64,000 nt of DNA from Microbacterium testaceum StLB037 (GTDB lineage: Bacteria; Actinomycetota; Actinomycetes; Actinomycetales; Microbacteriaceae), in NCBI RefSeq assembly GCF_900104345.1, contig NZ_FNJN01000003.1, forward strand, positions 62,001 through 126,000. Reading direction: 5' to 3'. A program made the position numbers and the translations under genes. Of the stretch, positions 1-8,670 are shown in pieces. The notes under the pieces were generated by a model, which worked only from the letters and a program-made list of their open reading frames with translations, was not told the DNA's origin and made no database searches. Position 1 is the stretch's first letter. Each line of letters starts with the position of its first letter.

Positions 1-124
1 TCGTCGCGCGTCCTCCCAGCGTTCCAGCGCCGCTGACCCCGTGTCAAACCTTGCTGCGCGAGGCGATCGGGGCGGCCTCGGTAGGCTGGGCCGGTTCCGT
101 CATCGCAAGCGCAGGAGTCTCACC

Positions 125-835
125 ATGTCCCAGGACCGCGTCGTCGTCGTCACCGGAGGAAACCGGGGCATCGGTCGAGCCATCGCCGAGCGTTTCGTCG
201 CCGAGGGGTGGAAGGTCGCCGTGACCGCCCGCTCGGGTGAGGGCCCCGAGGGAACGCTGACCGTGCGTGCCGACGTGACCGACGCCGCCACCGTCGACGC
301 CGCTTTCACCCAGGTCGAGGCTGAGCTCGGCCCGATCGCCGTGGTCGTGGCCAACGCCGGGGTCACGAAGGACACCCTGCTGCTGCGCATGAGCGAAGAC
401 GACTTCGACAGCGTGGTGAACACGAACCTCGGGGGTGCGTTCCGCGTGGTCAAGCGCGCCTCGAAGGGCATGCTCAAGGCCCGCTGGGGTCGCGTCATCC
501 TCATCTCGAGCGTCGTCGGTCTGTATGGCTCGGCCGGTCAGATCAACTACGCCGCCTCGAAGAGTGCTCTCGTCGGTTTCGCGAGGTCGCTGACCCGCGA
601 ACTCGGAGGTCGCGGGATCACCGCGAACGTGGTGGCCCCGGGCTTCATCGAGACCGACATGACCGCCGAGCTCCCCGCTGACACGCAGGCCGAGTACAAG
701 AAGAACATCCCCGCCGGGCGCTTCGCGTCGGCCGACGAGGTGGCCGGCGTCGTGACCTGGCTCGCCGGCGATGACGCCGCCTACATCTCGGGCGCCGTGA
801 TCCCCGTCGACGGCGGCCTGGGCATGGGCCACTGA
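125..835 (+). CDS. fabG: 3-oxoacyl-ACP reductase-like SDR oxidoreductase (FabG family)
   Basis: A 236-residue classical short-chain dehydrogenase, probably the NADPH-dependent beta-ketoacyl-ACP reductase of fatty acid elongation. The cofactor motif TGGNRGIG lies at residues 10-17, an ANAG motif follows, and the catalytic Ser-Tyr-Lys set reads as S129, Y142 and K146 (YAASK). The C-terminus (GAVIPVDGGLGMGH) is typical of FabG. An in-frame upstream ATG exists at 41, but its extension is Arg-rich and unlike the family, so 125 is preferred. Related SDRs can use other substrates; no acyl carrier protein gene is adjacent. The last codons are copied in the repeats that follow the gene. Confidence 0.85.
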   Translation: MSQDRVVVVTGGNRGIGRAIAERFVAEGWKVAVTARSGEGPEGTLTVRADVTDAATVDAAFTQVEAELGPIAVVVANAGVTKDTLLLRMSEDDFDSVVNTNLGGAFRVVKRASKGMLKARWGRVILISSVVGLYGSAGQINYAASKSALVGFARSLTRELGGRGITANVVAPGFIETDMTAELPADTQAEYKKNIPAGRFASADEVAGVVTWLAGDDAAYISGAVIPVDGGLGMGH

Positions 836-1081
836 CCGCGAGCGCTCTCCCGAGGCGTGACCGCGACGATCCCCGGGTGCGCCAGCTGGGCATGGGTCAC
901 TGACCGCGAGACTCGCCGGGGTGTCCGGCGCAGTGATTCGCGTTGGCGGCTGGGCGTAGGGCGCTGATCCGCGCGCTCCGCCGAGTCGTGACCGCGGCGG
1001 TTCCCGGGCGCCATATGGGCATGGGCCACTGACCGCGAGACTCGCCGGGGTGCTCTCCGGCGTCCTGGGGTTCGCGTCGGG
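820..1081. repeat. Degenerate ~65-bp tandem repeat starting in the 3' end of fabG
   Basis: Four imperfect units begin at about 820, 888, 952 and 1017 (spacing 68, 64, 65). Each opens with a variant of GGGCATGGGCCACTGACCGC, which in the first unit encodes the end of FabG plus its stop codon. Units 2 and 4 also share GAGACTCGCCGGGGTG. The intergenic region therefore consists largely of decayed copies of the gene end. No gene is supported in 836-1134. Confidence 0.7.
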
Positions 1082-1134
1082 GCTCGCGTCGCGCCTCGCC
1101 GCCGGGAGAGCTCTCGTGCGGCGCAGTGCCCGTC

Positions 1135-1812
1135 TCACCGCACGGCGGCGGCGAGCGTCTCGGCGAACTTCTGCGGCTGCGAGAACTGCGGCCAATGGCC
1201 GGAGTCGAGCGTGACGACTTCGACGCTCTCGATGCATTCGACCTCTTCGGCGTAGGCCCCCCAGTCGGCCAGGACGCGGTGGAGCGACTCGGCATCGAGC
1301 TGCCCTGACAGGATCGTGACGGGGATCGCGAACCGCCGCTCGTCGGTCAACGTGATCGGCGACGTCGGAACGCGGCCCGGAACGTCGACGACCTGCTGCG
1401 CGGTCCGCCGACGTGTCTCGTCGTCGATGTCGGCGACGTCGTCATCGTCGAAGAAATCCCACCCGGGGAAGGGCACGACTCCGTCTTCGACGGGGAACTC
1501 CGAGATCATCGCGCCCGGGTGCGGGACGATCGTGTCGACGAGGATGACGCGCGCGACCTGTGCGGGTCGCCGATCCGCCGCGCCCCACACGACGTTGCCG
1601 CCGCCCGAGTGCCCGACGAGCACCACGTTCTCGCCGAGACGGTCGATCTCGCTGACGACGGCGTCGACCCAGTCGTCGATCACGAGGTCGCCCACCGCGG
1701 GCCCGGGCAGGGTCACGGGGTGCGGACGATGACCTGCCGCCTCGAGGGCGGGGGTGATGTCGTCCCACGACGACGCGTCGAGCCAGAGACCGGGAACCAG
1801 AATGACGTCCAT
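1135..1812 (-). CDS. Alpha/beta hydrolase fold protein
   Basis: A 225-residue alpha/beta hydrolase with no signal peptide, so probably cytoplasmic. The N-terminus ([14 protein letters not shown]) matches the oxyanion-hole strand of this fold. The nucleophile elbow GHSGGG puts the catalytic serine at residue 69. A C-terminal [11 protein letters not shown] supplies the probable histidine, and LSGQLDAES a candidate acid. The length matches the short single-domain esterase/lyase-like members. Nothing in the neighbours, fabG and serB, shows the substrate. A hydrolase is well supported; the exact reaction is unknown. Confidence 0.8.
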   Translation of the reverse strand: MDVILVPGLWLDASSWDDITPALEAAGHRPHPVTLPGPAVGDLVIDDWVDAVVSEIDRLGENVVLVGHSGGGNVVWGAADRRPAQVARVILVDTIVPHPGAMISEFPVEDGVVPFPGWDFFDDDDVADIDDETRRRTAQQVVDVPGRVPTSPITLTDERRFAIPVTILSGQLDAESLHRVLADWGAYAEEVECIESVEVVTLDSGHWPQFSQPQKFAETLAAAVR

Positions 1813-1907
1813 GCGGCGAGCGTAGAACGGGCCTTCGACATCGGGAAGGGTACCGTGCGGAGGCAGGCGACTCCGCGCGCGCCGGCGAGGAACCGAGCCC
1901 GATCCGC

Positions 1908-2543
1908 TCAGCGGGGGAGCAGTGCGACGACGTGGGCGAGGTCGACGGGGCCGATCACCAGATCCGCCCGCTCGCGCACGGCCGGCTTGGCGTTGAACGC
2001 CAGTCCGAGCCCCGCGGTCGCCATCATCTCGAGGTCGTTCGCCCCGTCGCCGATCGCGAACGTGAGGGGGAGGGGGACGCCGAGCTCTTCTGCCCAGCGA
2101 CGGAGCGTGTCGGCCTTGGCCGTGGCATCCACGATCTCTCCCTCGACCTCTCCCGTGAGGGTGCCGTCGACGGCGCCGAGCCTGTTCGCGCGCCAGAGGT
2201 CGACGCCGAGCTCGGGGGCGACCGTGTCGAGGACTTCGTGGAAGCCGCCCGACACGACGCCGACGATTCCGCCGCGCACGTGAACGGCAGTGATCAGATC
2301 GCGGACGCCGGGCGTGGGCTCGATACGGGCGATGGCACGCGCGAAGGCCTCGGTGGGCACGCCGGTGAGCGCCTGCACGCGGGAGCGCAGGCTCGTCGCG
2401 AAGTCGACCTCACCGCGCATGGCGGCCTCGGTGGCGGCGGCCACCTCGGGGCCTCGGCCGGCTTCGTCGGCGAGGAGTTCGATGACCTCGTTGCGGATCA
2501 GCGTGGAATCGGCGTCGAGGACGACGAGGAATCGGGCGGTCAC
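1908..2543 (-). CDS. serB: Phosphoserine phosphatase SerB
   Basis: A 211-residue HAD-superfamily phosphatase that would release serine from O-phosphoserine, the last step of serine synthesis. HAD motif I reads [10 protein letters not shown] with nucleophile D10 and acid/base D12. Motif II is VVSGGFHEV and motifs III/IV end in [10 protein letters not shown], all close to SerB. There is no N-terminal ACT domain, so this is the short form. The GTG at 2543 (V-T-A-R-F) is chosen, with GTG 2549 as an alternative. The reading frame runs further upstream only because it passes through a 63-bp tandem repeat that keeps the frame open. Confidence 0.88.
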   Translation of the reverse strand: MTARFLVVLDADSTLIRNEVIELLADEAGRGPEVAAATEAAMRGEVDFATSLRSRVQALTGVPTEAFARAIARIEPTPGVRDLITAVHVRGGIVGVVSGGFHEVLDTVAPELGVDLWRANRLGAVDGTLTGEVEGEIVDATAKADTLRRWAEELGVPLPLTFAIGDGANDLEMMATAGLGLAFNAKPAVRERADLVIGPVDLAHVVALLPR

Positions 2544-2561
2544 AGGCACGCGCTCAACGCT

Positions 2562-2750
2562 AGCGGGTCGGCACGGTGGTCCGTCGTGCGGGTGACCTGC
2601 GGTCACGGGCACGTGCTCGACGCGAGCGGGTCGGTGCGGTCGCGTGTCGTGATGGTCACCTGCGGTCGCGGGCACGTGCCCGACGCCAGCGGGTCGGCAC
2701 GGTGGTCCGTCGTGCGGGTGACCTGCGGTCGCGGGCACGTGCCCGACGCC
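2562..2750. repeat. Three tandem copies of a 63-bp repeat upstream of serB
   Basis: Units start at 2562, 2625 and 2688, each opening AGCGGGTCGG, with a partial fourth start (AGCGAGCCGA) at 2751. The period is exactly 63 bp, so no frame is broken. Each unit carries GTGACCTGCGGTC or a close variant and the palindrome GGGCACGTGCCC or a one-base variant. The first junction merges with the serB start region. The serB-luxS interval (2544-2876) holds this array and otherwise only the luxS ribosome binding site. Confidence 0.85.
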
Positions 2751-2876
2751 AGCGAGCCGACGCGCGGGTTCCCGAGGACCCCGCGCCACGCATCCGGGCG
2801 GCGTCACGCGGGGTCATCTCGCACCGCACCCACCGTAGGCTTCTGCGGTACCCCGCTTCTCCAGAAGGGACCTCGC

Positions 2877-3350
2877 ATGGCCGACGTCGAAAGCTTCACC
2901 CTCGATCACACCGCCGTCCTGGCGCCCTACGTGCGCCTCATCGGCACAGAGTCGGGCCCGCGAGGTGACGTCATCTCGAATTTCGACCTGCGCCTCGTGC
3001 AGCCGAACGAGCAGGAGATCCCCACGGCCGGTCTCCACACGATCGAGCACCTGCTCGCGAGCCTCGTGCGCGACCGGATCGACGGCCTCATCGACATCTC
3101 GCCGTTCGGCTGCCGCACGGGCTTCCACGTGATCATGTGGGGAGAGCCCTCGGTGGGCGACCTCGTCGACGCGATCACCGGCTCGCTCCGCGCCATCGTC
3201 GACGACGTGCAGTGGGACGACGTCCCCGGAACCGACGCGTTCAGCTGCGGCAACTACCGCGACCACAGCCTGCACACCGCCAAGGAGTGGTCCAAGGAGG
3301 TCCTCGCCAAGGGCATCTCGCGCGACGCGTTCGAGCGCGTCGGAGTGTAG
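2877..3350 (+). CDS. luxS: S-ribosylhomocysteine lyase LuxS
   Basis: A 157-residue LuxS, which splits S-ribosylhomocysteine into homocysteine and the autoinducer-2 precursor DPD, recycling the S-adenosylmethionine by-product. The metal site is visible as HTIEH at residues 54-58 plus C124 (FSCGNY). C79 in SPFGCRTGF matches the catalytic cysteine. Full length; the ATG is preceded by AGAAGGGA at 2862-2869. No pfs nucleosidase or methionine-cycle gene is adjacent, so the locus does not show whether the role is recycling, signalling or both. A perfect hairpin follows the gene. Confidence 0.95.
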   Translation: MADVESFTLDHTAVLAPYVRLIGTESGPRGDVISNFDLRLVQPNEQEIPTAGLHTIEHLLASLVRDRIDGLIDISPFGCRTGFHVIMWGEPSVGDLVDAITGSLRAIVDDVQWDDVPGTDAFSCGNYRDHSLHTAKEWSKEVLAKGISRDAFERVGV

Positions 3351-3358
3351 AACCTCGG

Positions 3359-3417
3359 TTCCGGATGCCAGAAGGGGCGGTGACCATCCCGGTCACCGCC
3401 CCTTCTGGCATCCGGAA
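3359..3417. terminator. Perfect 27-bp hairpin between convergent luxS and glgC
   Basis: Arms 3359-3385 and 3391-3417 are exact reverse complements around the 5-nt loop ATCCC. The arms begin TTCCGGATGCC and end GGCATCCGGAA. It lies 8 nt after luxS and 16 nt from the end of glgC, so it probably terminates both. The arms contain the heptamer GGATGCC that recurs across the window. Confidence 0.85.
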
Positions 3418-3433
3418 TCCCCGGCAGCGGGAA

Positions 3434-4678
3434 TCACGCGTGGACGTGGACATCCTTGCCGACGACGGTGATGCCCGTCTCGGTGACGGTGAAACCACGG
3501 GCCAGGTCGCGCTCGCGATCGACGCCGATGGTCGCCCCGGGCTCGAGGACCACGTTCTTGTCGAGGATCGCGCGGTGGATGCGCGCCCCGGCGCCCACCT
3601 GGACGCTGTCGAACAGCACCGAGTCGGTGATGGTCGAGCCACCCCCGGCGAGGGCCCACGGTCCGACGACGCTGCGTTCGAGGTGGGTTCCCGACAGCAC
3701 CGAGCCCAGCGACACGATCGAGTCGATCGCGTTGCCGATGCGGCCGACCGAGTCGCGCACGAACTTCGCCGGAGGGGCGTTGAAGGTCTGCGAGAAGATC
3801 GGCCAGTCGTTGTTGTAGAGGTTGAAGATCGGCAGGGTCGAGATCAGATCCATGTGCGCGTCGTAGAACGACTCGATCGTGCCGACGTCGCGCCAGTACG
3901 ACCGGTCACGCGGCGTGGACCCGGGCACGTCGTTGCGCTGGAAGTCGTAGACGGCCGCCTCACCGCGGTCGACGAAGTAGGGGACGATGTCGCCGCCCAT
4001 GTCGTGCGCCGAGGTGGGCAGCTCGCCGTCGTGCGTGACGGCGTCGACGAGAGCGTCGGCGTCGAAGATGTAATTGCCCATCGAGGCGAGCACCTCGTGC
4101 GGCGAGTCGGCGAGGCCCGCGGGGCTCTGCGGCTTCTCGAGGAACGCGCGGATCTTCGTCGGGTCGCTGGGGTCGGTGTCGATGACGCCGAACTGGTTCG
4201 CGAGCGAGATCGGCTGACGGATGCCGGCGACCGTCGCGCGTGCATCGGAGGCGATATGGGCGTCGAGCATCTGTTTGAAGTCCATGCGGTACACGTGGTC
4301 GGCGCCGATGACGACGACGATGTCGGGTTTCTCGTCGCGGATGAGGTTCATCGACTGCAGGATCGCGTCGGCCGAACCCGAGAACCACCGCTTGCCGAGA
4401 CGCTGCTGGGCGGGGACCGAGGCGACGTACGAGCCGAGCATCGGCGACATGCGCCACGTCTGCGAGATGTGTCGGTCGAGGCTGTGCGACTTGTACTGCG
4501 TCAGCACGACGAGCTGACGCAGCCCCGAATTGATGAGATTCGAGATCGCGAAGTCGATGAGGCGGTATTGACCGCCGAAGGGCACGGCGGGTTTGGCGCG
4601 GTCAGCCGTCAGGGGCATGAGTCGCTTTCCCTCGCCGCCGGCGAGGATGATTCCGAAGACCTTCGGCGCTGCAGGCAT
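3434..4678 (-). CDS. glgC: Glucose-1-phosphate adenylyltransferase GlgC
   Basis: A 414-residue ADP-glucose pyrophosphorylase that makes ADP-glucose from glucose-1-phosphate and ATP for glycogen synthesis. The nucleotidyltransferase signature [15 protein letters not shown] is at residues 10-24. GADHVYRMD is the substrate/metal loop. The C-terminal third has the left-handed beta-helix pattern (repeated small-residue and VG turns) of the allosteric domain. Length matches the family. It is divergent from glgA with 76 bp between the starts, so the two synthesis genes probably share a control region. Confidence 0.93.
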   Translation of the reverse strand: MPAAPKVFGIILAGGEGKRLMPLTADRAKPAVPFGGQYRLIDFAISNLINSGLRQLVVLTQYKSHSLDRHISQTWRMSPMLGSYVASVPAQQRLGKRWFSGSADAILQSMNLIRDEKPDIVVVIGADHVYRMDFKQMLDAHIASDARATVAGIRQPISLANQFGVIDTDPSDPTKIRAFLEKPQSPAGLADSPHEVLASMGNYIFDADALVDAVTHDGELPTSAHDMGGDIVPYFVDRGEAAVYDFQRNDVPGSTPRDRSYWRDVGTIESFYDAHMDLISTLPIFNLYNNDWPIFSQTFNAPPAKFVRDSVGRIGNAIDSIVSLGSVLSGTHLERSVVGPWALAGGGSTITDSVLFDSVQVGAGARIHRAILDKNVVLEPGATIGVDRERDLARGFTVTETGITVVGKDVHVHA

Positions 4679-4754
4679 GGCACCACCCTAGGGCTCCGGC
4701 GGGCGAGCGGAAACACGTCTGCGGCGCGCCTTGCGCTGTACTACGGTTCGTCTC

Positions 4755-5945
4755 ATGCGCGTCGACATCGTGACCAAGGAGTACCCGCCGGAGATCTACG
4801 GGGGAGCCGGGGTCCACGCCACCGAACTCGTCAAGGCGCTGCGCGCCGAGGGCACCGAGGTGCAGGTCCGCGCGTTCGGCGCGTCGCGCGACGAGTCCGA
4901 CACGACCTCCTACGGCGTGCCCGCCGAATTGGCGTCGGCGAACGGTGCGATCCAGACCCTCGGCACCGACCTCGCGATCGTCTCGGACATCGCGGGCGCC
5001 GACGTCGTGCACTCGCACACCTGGTACGCGAACTTCGCCGGGCACCTGGCATCCCTCCTCCACGGCATTCCCCACGTGGTCACCGCGCACAGCCTCGAAC
5101 CGCTGCGCCCGTGGAAGGCCGAGCAGCTCGGCGGCGGATACGCCGTGTCGAGCTACATCGAGAAGACCGCGTACGAGGGGGCGGCCGCCGTCGTCGCGGT
5201 GAGCTCCGGCATGCGCGACGACATCCTGCGCAGCTACCCCTCGCTGGATCCCGACAAGGTGCGCGTCATCTACAACGGCATCGACACCGAGTCGTGGCAT
5301 CCGGTGTCGGATGACGCGTTCCTGGCGTCGCAGGGCATCGATCCGTCGCGCCCCTCGGTCGTCTTCGTCGGTCGCATCACCCGTCAGAAGGGGCTGCCGT
5401 ACCTTCTGCGCGCGGCGGAGCAGCTGCCGCCCGAGGTGCAGCTGATCCTGTGCGCCGGTGCTCCCGACACCCCGCAGATCATGGCCGAGGTGCAGGAGTT
5501 GGTGCGCGGGCTGCAGGCGACCCGCGACGGGGTCGTGTGGATCGAGAAGCTCCTGCCGCGCAACGAGCTCAGCGCGATCCTCACCGCGGCGACCACGTTC
5601 GTCTGCCCCTCGGTGTACGAGCCGCTCGGCATCGTGAACCTCGAGGCCATGGCGTGCGGGGCTGCGGTCGTCGGAACGGCGACCGGGGGCATTCCCGAGG
5701 TCGTCGTCGACGGCGTGACCGGGCGCCTGGTGCCGATCGAGCAGGTGCAGGACGGAACGGGAACGCCCGTCGATCCCGAGCGGTTCGTCGACGACCTCGC
5801 CCGCGTCCTCACGGAGGTCGTGATGGATGCCGAGAAGGCCCGGGCCTATGGAGAGGCCGGGCGCACGCGAGCCGTCGAGGACTTCAGCTGGGCCGCGATC
5901 GCGGAGACCACCGCCGCGCTGTACGCGGAGGTCGCAGGAAAGTAG
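4755..5945 (+). CDS. glgA: Glycogen synthase GlgA (GT4-type, actinobacterial)
   Basis: A 396-residue GT-B glycosyltransferase that would extend alpha-1,4-glucan from ADP-glucose supplied by the divergent GlgC. The N-terminus has EYPPEIYGGAGVHATEL, close to the glycogen synthase donor/acceptor loop. The C-terminal half has VGRITRQKG and the family E-x7-E element in EPLGIVNLE. At about 400 residues it is the short actinobacterial form rather than the longer E. coli type; in mycobacteria such enzymes can instead make maltose-1-phosphate. ATG 4755 fits the domain start and has no clear ribosome binding site. An upstream in-frame ATG at 4731 adds only eight poorly matching residues. Confidence 0.88.
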   Translation: MRVDIVTKEYPPEIYGGAGVHATELVKALRAEGTEVQVRAFGASRDESDTTSYGVPAELASANGAIQTLGTDLAIVSDIAGADVVHSHTWYANFAGHLASLLHGIPHVVTAHSLEPLRPWKAEQLGGGYAVSSYIEKTAYEGAAAVVAVSSGMRDDILRSYPSLDPDKVRVIYNGIDTESWHPVSDDAFLASQGIDPSRPSVVFVGRITRQKGLPYLLRAAEQLPPEVQLILCAGAPDTPQIMAEVQELVRGLQATRDGVVWIEKLLPRNELSAILTAATTFVCPSVYEPLGIVNLEAMACGAAVVGTATGGIPEVVVDGVTGRLVPIEQVQDGTGTPVDPERFVDDLARVLTEVVMDAEKARAYGEAGRTRAVEDFSWAAIAETTAALYAEVAGK

Positions 5946-6053
5946 GGCGTCCGCCTCGGTGGCCGGGGCGTTTCGGCGGCGCAGTGGCGGATCGCCGGGG
6001 CGGTCATGCGCGACGCGCGCGGATGTGTCAGGCACTGTCCACAGGGGCCGCGT

Positions 6054-6067
6054 GGCATCCGGATGCC
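6054..6067. repeat. Palindromic double copy of the GGATGCC heptamer
   Basis: GGCATCCGGATGCC is a perfect 14-bp palindrome made from two opposed copies of a heptamer that is very frequent throughout the window. It lies in the 148-bp gap between glgA and the ABC ATPase gene, 27 bp before that gene's ATG. Function unknown. Confidence 0.6.
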
Positions 6068-6093
6068 GCTGTCTCGGACAGTAGGCTAGAGCC

Positions 6094-6876
6094 ATGCCCC
6101 AGGTGCTCGAGTTCTCCGACGTCGTCGTCCGCCGGAACGCGCGGGACATCGTGTCCCACCTCGACTGGGAGGTGTCGGACGACCAGCGGTGGGTCGTGCT
6201 CGGGCCGAACGGCGCGGGCAAGACGACGGTGCTCCAGCTCGCCGACACCCTGCTTCACCCGACCTCGGGTTCGGTGACGATCCTCGGTGAGCGTCTCGGC
6301 CGCACCGACGTGTTCGAGCTGCGTCCGCGCATCGGCTTCGCCTCGTCGGCGATGGCGCGTCGCGTGCCGCCGGAAGAGACCGTGCTCGACGTCGTGCTGA
6401 CGGCCGCGTTCTCGGTCGTGGGTCGCTGGCGCGAGGACTACGACGACATCGACGAGCGTCGCGCGCTGCGCGTGCTCGCCGAGTGGAAGCTCGATCACCT
6501 CGCCGACCGCACGTTCGGAACCCTCAGCGACGGCGAGCAGAAGCGCGTGCAGATCGCGCGAGCCGTGATGACCGACCCCGAGCTGCTGTTGCTCGACGAG
6601 CCCACCGCGAGCCTCGACCTCGGCGCGCGCGAAGAGCTGCTCGCCCTGCTGTCGGGCTACGCGCAGGCGCCGACAACGCCCGCGATGGTGATGGTCACGC
6701 ACCACGTGGAAGAGATCCCCGTCGGCTTCACGCACGTTCTGCTGCTGCGTGACGGCGAGGTCGTGGCATCCGGGCCCCTCCAGGAAGCCCTCACGGCCGA
6801 GAACCTCACGAAGACGTTCGGGCTCGAGATCGCACTCACGCACGAAGCCGGGCGGTACGCGGCGCGAGCCGTCTGA
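6094..6876 (+). CDS. ABC transporter ATP-binding protein
   Basis: A 260-residue stand-alone ABC ATPase. Walker A is GPNGAGKTT, the signature is LSDGEQKRVQIARA (LSDGE in place of LSGGQ), Walker B is LLLLDEPT and the switch histidine lies in VMVTHHVEE. No membrane partner gene is adjacent and no transmembrane segment is visible. It resembles the lone ModF/YlmA-like ATPases that actinobacteria carry near housekeeping genes. Whether it works in transport or in another ATP-driven process cannot be read from the sequence. ATG 6094 gives a normal ABC N-terminus (VLEFSDVVVRR). Confidence 0.85.
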   Translation: MPQVLEFSDVVVRRNARDIVSHLDWEVSDDQRWVVLGPNGAGKTTVLQLADTLLHPTSGSVTILGERLGRTDVFELRPRIGFASSAMARRVPPEETVLDVVLTAAFSVVGRWREDYDDIDERRALRVLAEWKLDHLADRTFGTLSDGEQKRVQIARAVMTDPELLLLDEPTASLDLGAREELLALLSGYAQAPTTPAMVMVTHHVEEIPVGFTHVLLLRDGEVVASGPLQEALTAENLTKTFGLEIALTHEAGRYAARAV

Positions 6877-6969
6877 GCCGCTTCACCTCGCGGCGGCGCC
6901 TTCGTGTCGGGGCAGCGTTCGGGCCTGGTAGACTCTCCCGTTGGTGCCATCGGCGCCGCAGACTTTGAC

Positions 6970-6989
6970 GTCCTGGCAGAATCCAGGAC
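6970..6989 (+). promoter_or_regulatory. Short leader hairpin before rpmE2
   Basis: GTCCTGG and CCAGGAC (6970-6976 and 6983-6989) form a perfect 7-bp stem with a 6-nt loop, 22 nt before the rpmE2 start codon. A TAGACT hexamer at 6929-6934 could be its -10 element. It may act in translational control, as leaders of ribosomal protein genes often do; this is inference. Confidence 0.4.
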
Positions 6990-7011
6990 ACCACTTCTCA
7001 AAGGACCTCCC

Positions 7012-7263
7012 ATGAAGACTGACATCCACCCCACGTACAAGGCCGTCGTGTTCCGCGACCTCGGTTCGGGCGACACGTTCCTCACCCGTTCGACCGTGTC
7101 CAGCGACAAGACGATCGAGCTCGACGGCGTGGAGTACCCCGTCATCGACGTGGAAATCTCGTCCGCTTCGCACCCCTTCTACACGGGCAAGCAGCGCATC
7201 ATGGACTCGGCCGGTCGCGTCGAGAAGTTCAACCAGCGCTTCAAGAACTTCGGCGGTCGTTGA
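7012..7263 (+). CDS. rpmE2: 50S ribosomal protein L31 type B
   Basis: An 83-residue bL31 protein of the large ribosomal subunit. It starts [10 protein letters not shown] and ends in the conserved [20 protein letters not shown] block. It lacks the CxxC zinc ligands of type A L31 and has the longer type B insertion, so it is the zinc-independent version. In many actinobacteria this paralogue is induced by zinc shortage through Zur, but I see no clear Zur palindrome upstream. AAAGGA at 7000-7005 is a good ribosome binding site. A terminator follows directly. Confidence 0.95.
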   Translation: MKTDIHPTYKAVVFRDLGSGDTFLTRSTVSSDKTIELDGVEYPVIDVEISSASHPFYTGKQRIMDSAGRVEKFNQRFKNFGGR

Positions 7264-7280
7264 GCCCAGCGGTTCTCGCA

Positions 7281-7318
7281 GCGAAAGCCCCTCGTCCTTT
7301 GGGACGGGGGGCTTTCGC
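7281..7318 (+). terminator. Terminator of rpmE2
   Basis: GCGAAAGCCCC and GGGGCTTTCGC form a long GC-rich stem, extended inwards by CTCGTCC against GGACGGG with minor irregularity. It starts 17 nt after the rpmE2 stop. The run of T residues is short, as is usual in high-GC genomes. Confidence 0.75.
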
Positions 7319-7338
7319 GTTGTGTGCGGGGGCTCGCT

Positions 7339-8670
7339 TCAGGAGCGTGGCGCGCTGCCGGGTTGCAGTGCGACGAGTCCGGAGCGATCGAAGGACCCCA
7401 GGTCGTCTCGGCGGTCGATCCACATGCGCTGATCGCGACGGACCTCTTGCACGACGGCGGGGTCGATGTCGGCGATGGCCAGACCCTCGCGTTCGACGAC
7501 GTGGGCGACACGACGCCCGAGAGGGTCGAAAATCGCTGAGCCTCCGATGAAGTCGCTCGGAGCACCGACGAGACCGCTGAACACGACATAAATGCCGTTA
7601 TCGAGGGCGCGAGCCGCGAGGTGAAGGTCCCGACGGCGCTCCCCGCCTGGGAAGTACGCCCCGCTGTTGAGATAGACCGTGGCTCCGGCGGCGGCCGCGG
7701 CGGCGGCGTGTTCGGGAAAATTGGCGTCGTAGCAGACGGACAGGGCGAGCTCGACGTCGCCCACCCGAAACGAGAACCCGCCGGTGCCCGGACTGAAGAT
7801 CGCGCGCTCGGGCGCATGCAGGTGTTGCTTGGCGTAGACCGGGTGCGCGGGTCGACCGGGCATGAACAAGAAGCGGATCGCGCGAGCAGCAACCGCGAAT
7901 TTCGCCGGGGGGAGGACGAGCGATTGCGGACACGCTTCGTCGTCGAAGCGCTGGAAGGCGGCGTCATCGCCCGCGGGGAGCGTCGACGCCAGTCGAGCTG
8001 CGTCGACCGCGTGCTTCTCGGAGACGCGGCCTTCGCTGAAGGCGGTCCACAGCTGCGGGCAACCGACGGCCAGCGTCCGCACGTGGGCGGCCCTCGTCCG
8101 AACGGTCTGCTCGGACAGACGCAGGCGGACGGCGACCTCGGCGACGGCGGCGCGCTCAGCGAGGTCGATGCGATCGCGACGCACAGCGCCGGGGGTACAT
8201 CCGCGGGGATCGTTCCACGCGCGGTCGAGAGTAGGGTCGGGACCGACCCAGGGAGTGGGGTCGAAGGCGGCGTCGTCGAGGATCGCCAGAATCAAGCGGT
8301 ACTCGTCGGCGGTTGCCCGCTGCCTGTCGTTGACGACGCACTCGAGGTGGCCCAGCCGCGCATCGATGTCAGAGACCGCGGCGGCGCCACCGTCGAGCGG
8401 CGAGAGCAGGTCGTCTATCGACCAGCCGTCGTCACTGTCGCTGGTGCCGGACGACGTCGCTCCGCCCGGAGTGGCGGCCGGGACGGCTGCAGAAGATGCC
8501 TCGCCCGACTGCGCGGGTTCTTCGCCCGTCCACCACTCGACATCGCCGCTCTCGTGGAAAGCCGCCCACTCTGTCTCGAGTTCGAGCTCGTCGTCGCTCG
8601 GCCACGGGGCCCCGTCGCACTCCCGGAACACCGGCGTCGGCCGGCCTTCGGAGTGTGCGGTGCGGGTCAT
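7339..8670 (-). CDS. Chimeric protein: DUF222 N-terminal half fused to a nitrilase-family C-terminal half
   Basis: 443 residues in two unrelated parts. Residues about 100-266 match DUF222, the N-terminal region of the abundant actinobacterial HNH endonuclease/13E12-repeat proteins (LAERAAVAEVAVRLRLSEQT, then FSEGRVSEKHAVDAARLAS). From about 270 the protein is a carbon-nitrogen hydrolase: YAKQHL gives the catalytic lysine (K281), SVCYDANFPE the nucleophile C313, and FDPLGRRV is a typical late motif. The HNH domain expected after DUF222 and the first 100 or so nitrilase residues, including the first catalytic Glu, are missing. The join near nucleotide 7865 is in frame, so a deletion probably fused two neighbouring genes. 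The protein is unlikely to be an active amidase. Confidence 0.75.
   Translation of the reverse strand: MTRTAHSEGRPTPVFRECDGAPWPSDDELELETEWAAFHESGDVEWWTGEEPAQSGEASSAAVPAATPGGATSSGTSDSDDGWSIDDLLSPLDGGAAAVSDIDARLGHLECVVNDRQRATADEYRLILAILDDAAFDPTPWVGPDPTLDRAWNDPRGCTPGAVRRDRIDLAERAAVAEVAVRLRLSEQTVRTRAAHVRTLAVGCPQLWTAFSEGRVSEKHAVDAARLASTLPAGDDAAFQRFDDEACPQSLVLPPAKFAVAARAIRFLFMPGRPAHPVYAKQHLHAPERAIFSPGTGGFSFRVGDVELALSVCYDANFPEHAAAAAAAGATVYLNSGAYFPGGERRRDLHLAARALDNGIYVVFSGLVGAPSDFIGGSAIFDPLGRRVAHVVEREGLAIADIDPAVVQEVRRDQRMWIDRRDDLGSFDRSGLVALQPGSAPRS

Noticed and set aside
44-1237. A 397-codon minus-strand frame through fabG and the repeat region
   Set aside because: It mirrors fabG and the tandem repeats; its composition is that of a shadow frame and no domain is visible.
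820-2750. CRISPR array
   Set aside because: The repeats are contiguous or decayed units of 63-68 bp without unique spacers between short repeats, and no cas gene is present.
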